From positions 20,509 to 84,508 of the forward strand of contig JAFVBC010000031.1 of the NCBI GenBank assembly GCA_017480185.1: DNA of 64,000 bases. The letters run 5' to 3'. Source of the stretch: Bacteroidales bacterium. Its GTDB lineage: Bacteria > Bacteroidota > Bacteroidia > Bacteroidales > P3. The notes under the pieces are model-generated. The model was not told the origin of the DNA, did no database searches, and saw only the letters and a list, made by a program, of their open reading frames with translations. The translations under genes were made by a program, and so were the position numbers. Positions 27,751-37,322 of this stretch are shown in pieces (position 1 is the stretch's first letter; each line of letters begins with the position of its first letter).

Positions 27751-28791
27751 ATGAGTAATAACGATTCATCAAAGATACGTTTAGCCATATCGCAAGGGGA
27801 TGTTAACGGTGTGGGATATGAGGTGATACTTAAAACATTCAGCGATGCTCGAATGTACGACTACTGTACCCCTATTCTGTATGGGTCAACTAAAGTTGCA
27901 TCTTATCACAAGAAACTTCTTACACTGCAACCCGACTACAATTTTGTTTCGATACATAGTGCACAAGAAGCCGTTGAAGGGAAATTCAATGTCATCAACC
28001 TCACAAATGAAGAGATAAAACTTGACATAGGTAAAAGTACAGAGTTGGCCGGGAAATTGAGTAGAGAAAGCCTTGACATGGCATGCACTGACCTAAAAGA
28101 AGGTAATGTTGATGTTTTGGTAACTGCCCCTATTAACAAGAAAAATATACAATCGCAAGATTTTGATTTCCCCGGACATACAGAATATTTATCCCACAAA
28201 TTTGGATGTTCAAGCCTAATGTTGATGGTTTGCGATAGAATCCGCATTGGCATCGTGACTAATCATCTTGCGCTCAAGGATGTTCCAGCGACACTCACCC
28301 ACAATTTGCTATACGACAAAATAATGCTGATGAACGAGTCGCTAAAAAGGGACTTTAGCATAACTGTTCCTAAAATAGCAGTACTGGCTCTTGACCCTCA
28401 CGCTGGCGACAATGGCGTTATTGGCGACTTTGACATGAAGGTCATACGTCCTGTTATAGAAGAGGTTCAAACAAAGGGAGTATTGGCTTACGGGCCATTC
28501 CCCTCGGATGGTTTTTTCGGGAGTAGTCAGTTTTGCAAATTTGACGGCGTATTGGCTTTGTACCACGACCAAGGCCTCATCCCATTCAAACTTATGTCGT
28601 TTACCGAGGGAGTAAACTATACGGCAGGGCTGCCCTATGTGCGCACAAGTCCGGCTCATGGCACTGGCTACGACATTGTTGGTAAAGATATGGCAAGTGA
28701 ACAATCTTTCCGCTCTGCCGTATATCTTGCTTGTAATATACTTAGAAACAGGCAAGAATATGATGAGTTGACGTCTAATCAATTACGATAG
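27751..28791 (+). CDS. pdxA: 4-hydroxythreonine-4-phosphate dehydrogenase
   Basis: PdxA oxidises 4-phosphohydroxy-L-threonine in pyridoxal-phosphate synthesis (the DXP-dependent route). The 346-residue protein has SQGDVNGVGYEV at the start, VTAPINKK, FPGHTEYLSHKFG, DPHAGDNGVIG, YHDQGLIPFK and RTSPAHGTGYDI, which include the divalent-metal histidines and the substrate arginine. In many relatives the first position of the PHAG box is Asn rather than Asp, a small deviation. polA starts 6 bp after the stop. Confidence 0.94.
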   Translation: MSNNDSSKIRLAISQGDVNGVGYEVILKTFSDARMYDYCTPILYGSTKVASYHKKLLTLQPDYNFVSIHSAQEAVEGKFNVINLTNEEIKLDIGKSTELAGKLSRESLDMACTDLKEGNVDVLVTAPINKKNIQSQDFDFPGHTEYLSHKFGCSSLMLMVCDRIRIGIVTNHLALKDVPATLTHNLLYDKIMLMNESLKRDFSITVPKIAVLALDPHAGDNGVIGDFDMKVIRPVIEEVQTKGVLAYGPFPSDGFFGSSQFCKFDGVLALYHDQGLIPFKLMSFTEGVNYTAGLPYVRTSPAHGTGYDIVGKDMASEQSFRSAVYLACNILRNRQEYDELTSNQLR

Positions 28792-28797
28792 ACTGGC

Positions 28798-31455
28798 ATG
28801 AATAAGATGCTACTCATTGACGGAATGGCTGTGGTGTATAGAGCATACTATGCCCTAAACCGAGCCCCTCGAATAAATTCCAAAGGACAGAACACTTCGG
28901 CAATACTTGGTTTTACCACCACTTTATATGACCTAATTAAAAACCTACAGCCAACTCATGTAGGAGTAGCATTTGATCTTCCCAAACCGACATTCAGACA
29001 CGAGTTATACCCTCAATACAAAGCCAACAGGGATGCTATGCCAGAGGTTGTGCAACAAAGTATACCTTGGATACACGACATTATTTCTGCTTTTAGAATC
29101 CCCCTACTTACATGCGAGGGATATGAGGCAGATGATATAATTGGCACAATCTCGCATCAAGCAGATGAGGCACAATTTGGTGATATTATACTTGTTTCCC
29201 CTGACAAAGATTTTGCCCAACTCGTAACACCAAATGTTAGATTGTACAGATTTGGAAGAATGGGCAAACCTGATCAAATCATGGGAGTCAGTGAAGTTTT
29301 GGAAAAATTCAGCATTTCAGAATGTTCACAAGTAATTGATTTATTGGGCTTATGGGGTGATAGTTCGGACAATATCCCGGGGGTACCTGGAATTGGTGAG
29401 AAGACAGCCAAGAAGTTGATTGCGCAATTTGGTTCTATTGAGGAGTTGGTTGACAACACAACCGAGATAAAGAACCAGAAAACACGGGCTCTAATAGAGA
29501 ATAATCGTGACAGTGCTCTATTTTCTAAAAAACTTGCCACAATTTGTCTTGATGCTCCGATAGATATATCCATTGATAATTTGAAGTTAGAAAAACCAGA
29601 CTACAAGCACCTAAAAGAGCTTACGGATCAACTTGAATTTAGAAATTTTGCAAAAAGGGTTTTTACGGACTTAAGTTTATCTGAGCCATCACAGATTAAC
29701 GCTTTCAGTAGCGATTTCAAGGGAGAAAACGTTAAACTACAAAGTTCCGCAGTCAAAGTAGCGACTTTGTTTGATAATATCGAGCCCATTGAAGAGGCTC
29801 CACAAACAGAGTGCGATTTATTAACAGTAGATGTACTATCACACCTTAAGGGCAAAGACATCGCTATTGCATTTGACGGAGCAAACATACTACTTGCCGA
29901 AAATGCAGACAATATTTGGAAATGTGCCGTTGGAAATTTACCCTTAGAATCATTTCAAGACCTAATTGCAGATGCAGATAAAACCACCATTTGTTTCGAT
30001 GTCAAAAATCTCAAATATGCACTTCAAGAACTGGGCTGTACTATAGGGGGGTACGTTTTTGATATACAATTATCTCATTACCTTATTGATGCAGAAGCAC
30101 GACACTCTTTTGACTACATATGCTCGGCATACTTGAATTATAATACCACTAATGCTATCCAAAAAATCTCCGCTCTTTGGCAACTATATCCTATCTTGCT
30201 ATCAAAAATGAGGGAGGCAAATTTGGAGAATATATACAACACTGTTGAATATCCTCTTGTAGACGTTCTAATATCAATGGAGCAGGAGGGTGTTCGGATT
30301 GACAAGGATGCGCTCAATGAGTATTCTATCAAGCTTAATACAGAACGGCAATCTATAGAAAACAAGATATTTGCACTTGCTGGTGGATCTTTCAACATAA
30401 ATTCACCAAGACAATTAGGAGATATTTTATACGAAAAACTTAAAGTAACCGAAAAACCTCCTCGTACTGCCACACACCAGTACTCTACAGCAGAAGAGAC
30501 TCTCTCAAAACTATCTACTAAACATTCCATCATTCCTCTCATTCTTGAGTACCGTTCAATAAACAAACTTTTGGGAACTTATACCGATTCTTTCCCGAAA
30601 CTCATCAATCCAGCTTCTAACAGGTTACATACCGTATACAACCAAACCATCACTGCCACTGGTCGACTATCTTCCTCCAACCCAAACCTACAGAACATCC
30701 CCATAAGAAATGAGCGCGGAAGAGAGATTCGCAAAGCATTTGTACCAAGAGATGACTGCCATTTGTTATTGGCGGCAGATTATTCTCAAATAGAACTCCG
30801 AATAATAGCTTCGTTGGCACACGATCAACACATGATACAAGCTTTTAATAATGGTATTGACATTCACGCCTCAACAGCATCAAAAATATACCGTATTCCT
30901 GTTGATCAAGTAAGCAAAGACCAGCGAAGAAACGCCAAAAGTGTTAATTTTGGCATAATTTATGGCATATCATCGTTTGGATTGTCTCAACAGTTGAACA
31001 TTTCAAGAAAAGAGGCTGCAAATCTGATAGAGCAATATTACCTACAATACCCCAGTATAAAAGATTTTATAAACGCAAGTGTTGAGTTTGCACGTACATA
31101 TGGCTATGCACAAACGATCTTGGGACGCAGACGCTATCTACCCGACATTAACTCTCGAAATGCCGCAGCTCGCTCGTTTGCAGAGCGCAATGCTGTAAAT
31201 ATGCCCATTCAAGGCACTTCGGCAGACATGATAAAATTGGCCATGATTGCCATACACAAAAGGTTGAAGGAGAACAATCTACAATCTAAAATGATACTTC
31301 AAGTGCATGATGAGCTTGTCATAGATATGCCTCGGCACGAAGAACCTATCATCCGACAAATAGTAGCCACAGAAATGAAGAGGGCCATGCCTCTTGATGG
31401 ACTTGAAATTGAAGTGGGAATTGAAGTGGGGGAAAACTGGCTTGAAGCCCATTAA
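28798..31455 (+). CDS. polA: DNA polymerase I, with degenerate proofreading domain
   Basis: PolA fills gaps and removes RNA primers. The 885-residue protein has a 5'-nuclease domain (about 1-300; YKANRDAMPE, GYEADDIIGT, SDNIPGVPGIGEKTA), a middle 3'-5' exonuclease-like domain (about 320-500) and the polymerase domain (about 520-885) with motif A AADYSQIELRIIASLAHD, the O-helix RRNAKSVNFGIIYG and motif C VHDELVID. In the middle domain the expected motif I DxE reads TVDVLSHL, and motif II NLKYD reads NLKYA, so metal-binding acids are missing and proofreading is probably lost. Length is normal for a three-domain PolA. The gene is in the chain leucyl aminopeptidase-pdxA-polA. Confidence 0.95.
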   Translation: MNKMLLIDGMAVVYRAYYALNRAPRINSKGQNTSAILGFTTTLYDLIKNLQPTHVGVAFDLPKPTFRHELYPQYKANRDAMPEVVQQSIPWIHDIISAFRIPLLTCEGYEADDIIGTISHQADEAQFGDIILVSPDKDFAQLVTPNVRLYRFGRMGKPDQIMGVSEVLEKFSISECSQVIDLLGLWGDSSDNIPGVPGIGEKTAKKLIAQFGSIEELVDNTTEIKNQKTRALIENNRDSALFSKKLATICLDAPIDISIDNLKLEKPDYKHLKELTDQLEFRNFAKRVFTDLSLSEPSQINAFSSDFKGENVKLQSSAVKVATLFDNIEPIEEAPQTECDLLTVDVLSHLKGKDIAIAFDGANILLAENADNIWKCAVGNLPLESFQDLIADADKTTICFDVKNLKYALQELGCTIGGYVFDIQLSHYLIDAEARHSFDYICSAYLNYNTTNAIQKISALWQLYPILLSKMREANLENIYNTVEYPLVDVLISMEQEGVRIDKDALNEYSIKLNTERQSIENKIFALAGGSFNINSPRQLGDILYEKLKVTEKPPRTATHQYSTAEETLSKLSTKHSIIPLILEYRSINKLLGTYTDSFPKLINPASNRLHTVYNQTITATGRLSSSNPNLQNIPIRNERGREIRKAFVPRDDCHLLLAADYSQIELRIIASLAHDQHMIQAFNNGIDIHASTASKIYRIPVDQVSKDQRRNAKSVNFGIIYGISSFGLSQQLNISRKEAANLIEQYYLQYPSIKDFINASVEFARTYGYAQTILGRRRYLPDINSRNAAARSFAERNAVNMPIQGTSADMIKLAMIAIHKRLKENNLQSKMILQVHDELVIDMPRHEEPIIRQIVATEMKRAMPLDGLEIEVGIEVGENWLEAH

Positions 31456-31524
31456 AAACGGATGTATATGCCTACATATTTTGGATATATCAACGCGTTA
31501 TGGCACTCAAAAAAAGGTGCTACG

Positions 31525-32658
31525 ATGCGTTTTTTTATAATCATAGCAATATTCCTCCTGTCAAGCAGACAAAACATTGCCCAACAACCATGGAATTATG
31601 CGTCATTGCAAGATGCATACACCGACAAAACATATCTTTTAGAACCACCTGACGAAATAAAGCAACAAATACATGGCCTATCTTTTAACACAACCTATTT
31701 CATTTCAGGCCCTTATAAAGGATTTGGCCAACACAAAATAAGATTTCAAAACCAAGATATAAACGTTCTGCTATCAGAGAAACTGGCCACTCAACTACTC
31801 CCTTACATGGTATCGTGTAACTATTGGGATCAGCGATATACACAAGTTCTACAATGGACTTTCCTCAATACCAGCAATGCCTCCAGTCTTATTGAATTTG
31901 ATAGCAGCGACTCTCGTTATCAACGCTATATACCTATTGTGTGGTTGGGATACGAGTTTCAACCCTCAGAACAATTCCCGATAGTTTTCAATATAAGAAC
32001 CAATACTCAACATAAGCAAAGGCTCACGCTTGCAGCTGTTGACCGACTGGCAGAATGGGGAGCATTTGCCAATGATGCGACCCAACAGGCATTTGAACGT
32101 AACCGACAGCAACAACAGCAACAACAACGTTTACAAAATCAGGCTCTAACCAATCAACTTGACTCAATAGATAACATGCGTCAAATCATAACTCAACGTG
32201 CCGATAGCATATCGCATCGCATGATGTTAGATTCTATTGCGCGAGAGGAGGAGATTACACGGCAAGAAGTTGAGCAGACCAAGAAAAAAATGATGCAGGA
32301 AGAGTTATTCCTATTCAGCATAAAACCCGCCCATAGCGATTACATGTTTGGGTTGGAATTTAACTTCTTTAACTGCTATGCAAAAACAATATCAAAAATA
32401 GAGATTGCAGTATCTCCATACGATGACCACATGAGGTTACAAACCGATAAATTTGGCCGCCGTACACGTGACATCCGTTGCATGGGTCCCATTGACAGTG
32501 GTTTCCCCGCACAGTACACTTTTGATGAATTGTTTTGGGACGAAGCTAGAAAAATAAAGGTGTTGCAGGTAAGTAGTATCATCCTTTATTTTACAGATGG
32601 TACACACCGCACATTCAATGGGCATAAACGTATAATGAGACATAGTCTTAGCAAATAA
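31525..32658 (+). CDS. Exported protein of unknown function, Gln-rich coiled coil
   Basis: A 377-residue protein I do not recognise. It begins with a signal peptide (MRFFIIIAIFLLSSRQNIAQ), so it should be periplasmic or on the surface. The first ~190 residues look like a beta-rich domain (IRFQNQDINVLLSEKL, IPIVWLGYEFQPSEQFP); a Gln-rich helical stretch follows (about 205-285, NRQQQQQQQRLQNQ and EEEITRQEVEQTKKKMMQE), then a second beta domain in which FGLEFNF-like strands and DGTHRTFNGH appear. The start is the ATG at 31525; the open frame upstream would add 21 residues before the signal peptide. It is 69 bp after polA and 27 bp before the C10 protease gene. Confidence 0.75.
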   Translation: MRFFIIIAIFLLSSRQNIAQQPWNYASLQDAYTDKTYLLEPPDEIKQQIHGLSFNTTYFISGPYKGFGQHKIRFQNQDINVLLSEKLATQLLPYMVSCNYWDQRYTQVLQWTFLNTSNASSLIEFDSSDSRYQRYIPIVWLGYEFQPSEQFPIVFNIRTNTQHKQRLTLAAVDRLAEWGAFANDATQQAFERNRQQQQQQQRLQNQALTNQLDSIDNMRQIITQRADSISHRMMLDSIAREEEITRQEVEQTKKKMMQEELFLFSIKPAHSDYMFGLEFNFFNCYAKTISKIEIAVSPYDDHMRLQTDKFGRRTRDIRCMGPIDSGFPAQYTFDELFWDEARKIKVLQVSSIILYFTDGTHRTFNGHKRIMRHSLSK

Positions 32659-32685
32659 TATCGAGAAAATAAATAACCCTCCATT

Positions 32686-35532
32686 ATGAAGAAAATCTTA
32701 TCCTTGTTTTGTGTGTTGGCAATGGCTTCGCTGGTCACAGCAGGTCCAGTCAACCAACAAACAGCCGAGCGTGTGGCACGCAATTTTTGGAATGCCCACC
32801 GCGACAAAGGTGTTGTACAACTTGATGTCCCCATGCTGGCTCTGCCTACACAATGGGATGCATTCTACATCTTTGTCCCCAATAAAGCTGAAGGCTTTGT
32901 GATTGTCTCTGCCGATGATGCTGTCACTCCAATTTTAGCCTATTCTTTTGATAGTCCAGCAAACGATACTCCGAATCCAGAGGTAAGTTACTGGCTCTCA
33001 TGCTATCAAGAGCAAATTGAGATCTGTCGTACACAAAACCAGCAGCCAACAGCTGAAATCACCAAAGACTGGAACTCCTACGTCACTGGTCAGATAGATC
33101 CACAACCATTGACAGCTGTCAGTCCATTGCTCACTACCAATTGGGATCAATCACCAAACTACAACAAGTTCTGTCCCTACAACAGCAACTATAGCCAACT
33201 CACCGTGGTGGGATGCGTTGCAACAGCCATGGCACAGATTATGAAATACTGGAATTACCCAGTTACAGGTCGTCGCAACTACAGTTACACTCGTAGCCCT
33301 TACGGAACCATCGCTGTCAATTTTGCCACCGCAGTGTACGATTGGGGCAATATGCCGAACAGCATCTCCTCAACATCCCCCACAGCAAAAATTGATGCCG
33401 TCGCACTGTTAAGTTACCATTGTGGAGTCGCAGTCAGAATGAGTTATGATGTATCTGCAAACGGTGGTAGCGGAGCCTACATGTGCAGTAGTTCATCCAC
33501 CCCCAGCTCACAAAATGCCTTTGTCAACTACTTTGGCTACTCAAGCAACCTTACCAGTCGCTACCGTAGCAATACATCAGAAAGCGTATGGAATTCTTTG
33601 GTCAAAGCCGAAATTGATGCAAATCGTCCTGTTATGTATGTAGGTTACGACAGCAGTGCTGGACATTGCTTTGTGTGCGATGGTTACAATAGTAATGAAA
33701 AATACCATTTCAACTGGGGATGGAGTGGCGCATACAATGGCTATTACTACCTCAATGCACTTAACCTTGGCGGTGGTGGCACTGGATCTAACTCCACATA
33801 CACATTCAATATGGGACAGCAAATTCTCCTAAACCTCTACCCAGGTTCAATTGCGCCTGAATTTGCTACCACAGCAGCCGACATCATATCTTCTTTCCCT
33901 TACACAATGGACTTCGATGGCGACATATCTCGCCTAAAATATGCCAATTATGATGCCGATGGGGTACAATGGACTGTTGCCAACAATTCAGGTATAAACG
34001 GTAGTAAGGCTGCCATGGTCGGACGTGGGGAGAAAGCTGATGACTGGATTGTGCTTCCTGCTATCGCCACCGCAGGCACCTACACCATATCATGGAAAGC
34101 CAAAGCAGCTCTACAAGCCAACCCCGAAAGTTATCAAGTGTGGATTGGCGACTCTTTGATATATCGCGAAGCAATCACAAACACCTCATTTACCGAACGC
34201 TCCACTACTTTCCATGTAGCAGCCAACGACACCGTGCGAGTAGCTTTTCGTTACATTAGCGAAGGTAAGAGTGCCTTTACAATAGACGATGTGGTAATTA
34301 ACAACGTCAGTTCTCCAACTCTCTACAACGTCAACCTCTCATCTGCAAGTTCAACAATGGGCACAGTCACCGGCTCTGGTCGATACACTATTGGTACAGC
34401 CGTAACCATTTCGGCTACAGCCAACAACGGTTATCGTTTCACACACTGGAGCGACAACGACAGCCTCAATCCTCGAACACTTATAGTTAGCAGCGACACT
34501 TCGCTTGTGGCAAACTTTGAGGCCTACACCCCCCCAGACACATGTGCCATTGCCTCATTCCCTTACCACATGAACTTCGATGGTGGACTTGATTGCATAC
34601 GCCTACGCGACAACAACGGCGACGGTGTAACTTGGAGCATCTACAGCGGACGTGGCTACAATGGTACACGTTGTGCTGGCATACAGGGTGCCCGCAACGC
34701 CGACGATTATTTATTCATGCCTGCTATCAACACACCCGACACCTACTATCTATCATGGAAAGCACGTGCCTACATGCGCACTTTTGCAGAGAAATACCAG
34801 GTCTATGTTGGCACAGAAATGCTTTTCAGCGAAAGCCTAAAAGACACCAATTACGTAGACCGTCAGGTAATATTTACTGTCGCTCCAGGGCAAAGCGTAA
34901 AAGTGCAATTCCGTTATATAGCCAACAACAAGAAATACCTATTCATTGACAACGTTGAAATTGGACGCTATGTAGCGCCTCTCTGCACCGATGTCTTCCA
35001 CGATACAGCAGTGCGTGCCTGTCAGAGTTATACATGGAAAGGCCAAACCTACACCACTACTGGCACATACACCCATACCAGTACAGGAGCTGTAACTGGT
35101 GGCTGCGACAGCACCTACCAACTGCGACTATTCCTCGGTCGCCCCACCTCCGATACCACCCGCGCTACACTTGACAGCACCACATTCACTTGGTGTGGCG
35201 AAGACTACACCTCCACGGGTATCTACACCAAGAACTACACCAACATCTATGGATGCGATAGTATAAAAGTACTTATTCTAACAGACAAACTAAGCATCAA
35301 TGACATAGAGCCAAACAATATCCACGTCTACCCCAACCCAACCAGTGGAGAACTAAACATAAGCGACATCGAGCCATCGGCAACAATTGAAGTTATTGAC
35401 CAAACCGGGCGCACCGTGCTTAAAACACAAGGCACCACCGGCTTGTCATTACGCACCTTCCCCGAAGGCATATACTTCCTACGTATCACCGATTGCAACG
35501 GCACACACATCGCCCGTGTGGTGAAACAATAG
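32686..35532 (+). CDS. C10 (streptopain-like) cysteine protease with T9SS sorting domain
   Basis: A secreted protease of 948 residues. A signal peptide (1-19) is followed by an inhibitory prodomain of the Spi type (about 20-145; GFVIVSADDAVTPILAYS), then the C10 catalytic domain with Cys177 in VVGCVATAMAQIMKYW, His327 in SSAGHCFVCDGYN and the FNWGWSG motif. After about residue 390 come two related jelly-roll-like units (ADIISSFPYTMDFDGDI and CAIASFPYHMNFDGGL) separated by an InlB-type repeat (AVTISATANNGYRFTHW), and finally a type A T9SS C-terminal sorting domain (VYPNPTSGELNI ... GIYFLRI ... RVVKQ). So it should pass the T9SS and be attached or released at the surface. It ends its transcript at a strong hairpin. 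Confidence 0.92.
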   Translation: MKKILSLFCVLAMASLVTAGPVNQQTAERVARNFWNAHRDKGVVQLDVPMLALPTQWDAFYIFVPNKAEGFVIVSADDAVTPILAYSFDSPANDTPNPEVSYWLSCYQEQIEICRTQNQQPTAEITKDWNSYVTGQIDPQPLTAVSPLLTTNWDQSPNYNKFCPYNSNYSQLTVVGCVATAMAQIMKYWNYPVTGRRNYSYTRSPYGTIAVNFATAVYDWGNMPNSISSTSPTAKIDAVALLSYHCGVAVRMSYDVSANGGSGAYMCSSSSTPSSQNAFVNYFGYSSNLTSRYRSNTSESVWNSLVKAEIDANRPVMYVGYDSSAGHCFVCDGYNSNEKYHFNWGWSGAYNGYYYLNALNLGGGGTGSNSTYTFNMGQQILLNLYPGSIAPEFATTAADIISSFPYTMDFDGDISRLKYANYDADGVQWTVANNSGINGSKAAMVGRGEKADDWIVLPAIATAGTYTISWKAKAALQANPESYQVWIGDSLIYREAITNTSFTERSTTFHVAANDTVRVAFRYISEGKSAFTIDDVVINNVSSPTLYNVNLSSASSTMGTVTGSGRYTIGTAVTISATANNGYRFTHWSDNDSLNPRTLIVSSDTSLVANFEAYTPPDTCAIASFPYHMNFDGGLDCIRLRDNNGDGVTWSIYSGRGYNGTRCAGIQGARNADDYLFMPAINTPDTYYLSWKARAYMRTFAEKYQVYVGTEMLFSESLKDTNYVDRQVIFTVAPGQSVKVQFRYIANNKKYLFIDNVEIGRYVAPLCTDVFHDTAVRACQSYTWKGQTYTTTGTYTHTSTGAVTGGCDSTYQLRLFLGRPTSDTTRATLDSTTFTWCGEDYTSTGIYTKNYTNIYGCDSIKVLILTDKLSINDIEPNNIHVYPNPTSGELNISDIEPSATIEVIDQTGRTVLKTQGTTGLSLRTFPEGIYFLRITDCNGTHIARVVKQ

Positions 35533-35554
35533 ATTTCTGTCTCTACTCCATGAA

Positions 35555-35603
35555 AATAAGCCAACGGCTGGTTTGACAAAGTCAAACCAGCCGTTGGCTT
35601 ATT
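35555..35603 (+). terminator. Strong hairpin terminator after the C10 protease
   Basis: A perfect 23-bp stem (left arm 35555-35577, right arm 35581-35603) with a 3-nt AAA loop follows the stop codon by about 22 bp. A run of T (TTTTTTT) comes about 12 bp later. It lies between convergent genes and may act in both directions. Confidence 0.8.
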
Positions 35604-35623
35604 GCACACACCGACTTTTTTTC

Positions 35624-35976
35624 TCACTCGCAAATGCAACAGCTCCTACTTATGCAAGTACTATACACATTTGTACATTGATTTTCCGCAGGAACCCAAC
35701 CCATAAAAAACTGTCCCAAATAATCATGTCCTTTAACCTTCACCTTTATCCAGGCGCCACCTTGTATATAAATCGCCAGCTTTGTAGAACGATCAAACCA
35801 ACCAGTACCATAAATCCAACGCTCATCCAATGAGATATAAGCCTTGACCTTAATCTATTTTTCGACTTTCCAATAAAATCAGAACCAGGAAAGCTCAGCA
35901 TAAGCAAAGGGGTAAACATGTCGTCTTGTGCTTTCGACGTTGCCTCAAGGCCAGACATCTTCCCCCCCCCCTCCAA
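35624..35976 (-). pseudogene. Decayed copy of the secreted SH3-like gene (third copy)
   Basis: Two adjacent minus-strand frames together match the C-terminal two thirds of the SH3-like proteins encoded at 36757 and 38664. The upstream frame gives FIGKSKNR, like LIGKSKDR in the intact copies; then the frame is broken (a one-base loss around 35863, with an in-frame TAG) and the match continues as KVKAYISL, GTGWFDRS and DYLGQFFMGW, where the intact genes have KVEVRYKL, HTGWIDRE and DILGQFFRGW. No signal peptide is left at its 5' end. A run of ten G on the coding strand (35964-35973) lies near the 5' end of the remnant. A sequencing indel cannot be excluded, but the loss of the N-terminus argues for real decay. 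Confidence 0.65.
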
Positions 35977-36044
35977 TAAATATTGTCTTGCTTCTTATTT
36001 GGTTCTATTCAATGTGTCACCTTAAACGATTTCACATCACCCTG

Positions 36045-36743
36045 TCATTTAAGTCGTTTGTATCCCACCAATGTCATAAACGATGAGCACACCATTTCCA
36101 TATCCTTCCGAGGAATATTGCAAAACAACAGGAGTCCCCCATCTACTATAGCAGTGTACACTTCCGCATCGCATTCTATTTTCTGCTTGGTAAGCTCCTC
36201 ATCATGAATCATGTCTTTTTTACCTCTTTCCATCCTACCAATGATGATAAACGATGTCGAGTCAACTACGTATATAAATTCATCATTTCTTTGTCGAGCA
36301 TTATAAAGTGCTTTAACAGACATTGGAATAGCCACCGAGTATGACCACACCACCCTCTCTTCTCTATCGCATATAACAATTCTTGGCAACCACGTAATCC
36401 TTCGACAATTCCTTATGTTATCTACCGATGTCAAACATAGAGCATACCTTAAGTCTACCCACGAATCATTAATAGTCTCAATAGCCCCATTCCATTCAGA
36501 AAACTCAGTATGGCTTAAATTACCACATCGCTCACTAATCATCCATCTCGTCGCCTTGAGCAAACTACTATCAATTGGGATGTTTTCATAAGATAGCTCT
36601 TCATAATCGCCCCAAAAATCATCGTCTTCATACTCCTCACCAGGAAGACTTATTGCAAACGTATCATTTTCATTCTGAGCATTTGCAATCGCTATCATCC
36701 CCATCAAAAACACAAATGCAACAATACACTTCTTCATGCTCAT
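36045..36743 (-). CDS. Exported protein of unknown function, module gene B, copy 1
   Basis: A 232-residue protein with a clear signal peptide (MSMKKCIVAFVFLMGMIAIA, cleavage near ANAQ). I do not recognise a family. Visible features are an acidic stretch after the signal (EEYEDDDFWGDYEEL), a central NDSWVDLRYAL motif, and a C-terminal IYVVDSTSFIIIGRM and CDAEVYTAIVDGGLLLFCN. It is a paralogue of the gene at 37937: the signal peptide is identical and the last ~75 residues are close, while the middle has diverged. It follows the SH3-like gene at 36757 by 13 bp, exactly as the other copy does. The region is AT-rich compared with its flanks. Confidence 0.8.
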   Translation of the reverse strand: MSMKKCIVAFVFLMGMIAIANAQNENDTFAISLPGEEYEDDDFWGDYEELSYENIPIDSSLLKATRWMISERCGNLSHTEFSEWNGAIETINDSWVDLRYALCLTSVDNIRNCRRITWLPRIVICDREERVVWSYSVAIPMSVKALYNARQRNDEFIYVVDSTSFIIIGRMERGKKDMIHDEELTKQKIECDAEVYTAIVDGGLLLFCNIPRKDMEMVCSSFMTLVGYKRLK

Positions 36744-36756
36744 ATATTTTCTCCGT

Positions 36757-37299
36757 TCACTTCTTTTTTATTTTAAGACGAGGAACAGCGGGAGTTTGAT
36801 GAGCCGGTGTCAACCACCCACGAAAAAATTGACCCAAAATATCGTATCCCTCTATCTTAAGCCACACACCATCAAAATCAATAACCTTGCACCGTTGGTC
36901 ATACACGTAAATATAAGAGAAGTCGGCATCTCTTGATGGCTGCCACCTGAGTTTTTCCCATCCTCCCATATAGAAATTCACATACGCCAATTCTCGGTCT
37001 ATCCAGCCCGTATGAACCACTTTCTTTAGTAACTTATACCGTACCTCAACCTTATACCTATCTTTCGACTTCCCTATCAGAGAGAAATAAACATAGCTTT
37101 TCTTTGGAGCAAAAACAGGAAAGGCTTTAACACCTGCATTGCCAACGCTATCGTCATACACATAAACGCTATCAAACGTAATCTCCTCATAGTTCAAACT
37201 AACCAAGGGCTCAGTCTGACCATGAGCAGCAATTGCGCCACCTATCATAGCCACCAGTAAGAATAATGACTTATAATCCATACGAATATTTTTTTTCAC
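36757..37299 (-). CDS. Exported SH3-like protein, module gene A, copy 1
   Basis: A 180-residue protein with a signal peptide (about 1-28, LFLLVAMIGGAIAAHGQ). The mature part looks like two bacterial SH3-like folds: the first from SVYVYDDSVG to KVVHTGWIDRE, the second from YIYVYDQRCKVIDFDGVWLK to FFRGWLTPAH; in both, the GW near the end is where such domains keep a conserved Trp. The end is basic (RLKIKKK). SH3b folds often bind peptidoglycan or peptides, but I cannot assign a ligand. The paralogue at 38664 is nearly the same over the mature region. It precedes gene B copy 1 by 13 bp. Confidence 0.78.
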   Translation of the reverse strand: MKKNIRMDYKSLFLLVAMIGGAIAAHGQTEPLVSLNYEEITFDSVYVYDDSVGNAGVKAFPVFAPKKSYVYFSLIGKSKDRYKVEVRYKLLKKVVHTGWIDRELAYVNFYMGGWEKLRWQPSRDADFSYIYVYDQRCKVIDFDGVWLKIEGYDILGQFFRGWLTPAHQTPAVPRLKIKKK

Positions 37300-37322
37300 A
37301 GTACAACTAATTTTAGCGAAGA

